From the NCBI GenBank assembly GCA_031178065.1, contig JAPSJS010000019.1:1-54170 (forward strand): DNA of 54,170 nt. The letters are read 5' to 3'. How positions within the stretch are numbered: the stretch's first letter is position 1; each line of letters begins with the position of its first letter. A program made the translations under genes and the position numbers. This DNA comes from Altererythrobacter sp. (GTDB lineage: Bacteria; Pseudomonadota; Alphaproteobacteria; Sphingomonadales; Sphingomonadaceae). Shown here one piece after another: positions 53,952-54,170 of the stretch. Under the pieces are notes generated by a model. It saw nothing but the letters and a program-made list of their open reading frames with translations. It was not told the DNA's origin and made no database searches.

Positions 53952-54170
53952 ATGGCGGAGTTGGCGGGGTTCCAATGGGACGACCCATTCGATCTGGAAT
54001 CGCAGATCACCGATGAGGAACGTCTGATCCGCGACACGGCACGTGATTACTGTCAATCATCATTGATGCCGCGTGTCCTGCTCGCCGCGCGTCATGAGAG
54101 CTTCGACCGGGAGATCATGACCGAAATGGGCGCGCTCGGACTCCTCGGTGCCACTCTGCCCGAAGCTTAC
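53952..54170 (+). CDS. Acyl-CoA dehydrogenase, glutaryl-CoA-dehydrogenase-like (3' partial)
   Basis: The window ends inside the gene, with 73 codons visible. The sequence [20 protein letters not shown], then [17 protein letters not shown] and [15 protein letters not shown], matches the amino-terminal helical domain of glutaryl-CoA dehydrogenase, which converts glutaryl-CoA to crotonyl-CoA in lysine and tryptophan catabolism. ATG at 53952 is favoured over one two codons earlier by its distance from AGGAG at 53939-53943. The catalytic Glu and FAD motifs lie beyond the edge, so the substrate assignment rests on the amino terminus only. Divergent from the LysR gene. Confidence 0.82.
   Translation, partial: MAELAGFQWDDPFDLESQITDEERLIRDTARDYCQSSLMPRVLLAARHESFDREIMTEMGALGLLGATLPEAY

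Overview
The window reads as chromosomal DNA of an alphaproteobacterium, most likely order Sphingomonadales and probably Erythrobacteraceae-like. The evidence is high GC (judged by eye), GapR, UbiG divergent from aspartokinase, the style of GroESL, RpoB and RpoC, and many TTG/GTG starts. No phylogeny was run, so the family-level placement is inference. Nearly all of the sequence is coding, on both strands.

Layout. Positions 1-914: the end of an LVIVD-repeat protein. 918-2885: a fusion of protein-isoaspartate methyltransferase and an erythromycin-esterase-type domain. 3010-5164: groESL with a CIRCE operator, a promoter and a terminator. 5219-7175: a MATE exporter divergent from a lipid-anchored cytochrome c. 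7200-9339: rplJ-rplL and two small acidic lipoprotein genes, all on the minus strand. 9413-18329: the plus-strand rpoB-rpoC block with a promoter and a strong terminator. 18390-21744: a small lipoprotein, gltX and pyk. 21835-24895: a tight minus-strand run yebC-ruvC-monooxygenase-ArsC/YffB-GDPD, with a palindromic intergenic repeat between yebC and ruvC. 25003-27884: ubiG, gapR and an SDR-YbjQ-AAC(3)-I-like acetyltransferase group. 27962-31109: aspartokinase, then a PilZ-XRE fusion and a PAS protein with a degenerate GGDEF domain. 31157-40251: purT, an S46 dipeptidyl-peptidase, katG, a nitronate monooxygenase coupled to purU, and a beta-lactamase-fold serine hydrolase. 40300-46299: an aldehyde dehydrogenase, a Tat-exported dienelactone-hydrolase-like lipoprotein, a receiver-domain protein with a coupled small gene, a band-7/NfeD pair and an NDUFA9-like protein. 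46463-46549: tRNA-Leu(CAG).

Right of the tRNA the content looks accessory. A 473-base gap is followed by a three-gene operon of exported proteins: a beta-propeller/amidohydrolase fusion, a SUMF1-fold protein without the expected FGE cysteines, and a serine hydrolase. Next come a convergent NTF2-like secreted protein, a LysR regulator with a symmetrical T-N11-A box, and the start of a glutaryl-CoA-dehydrogenase-like gene.

Functional links. PurU releases formate from formyl-THF and PurT uses formate to make purines. The PilZ-XRE protein and the degenerate GGDEF protein are consecutive and may form a c-di-GMP-responsive pair. The strongest candidates for something undescribed are the exported three-gene operon, the PilZ-XRE/GGDEF pair, and the twin acidic lipoproteins under near-identical promoter-like elements.
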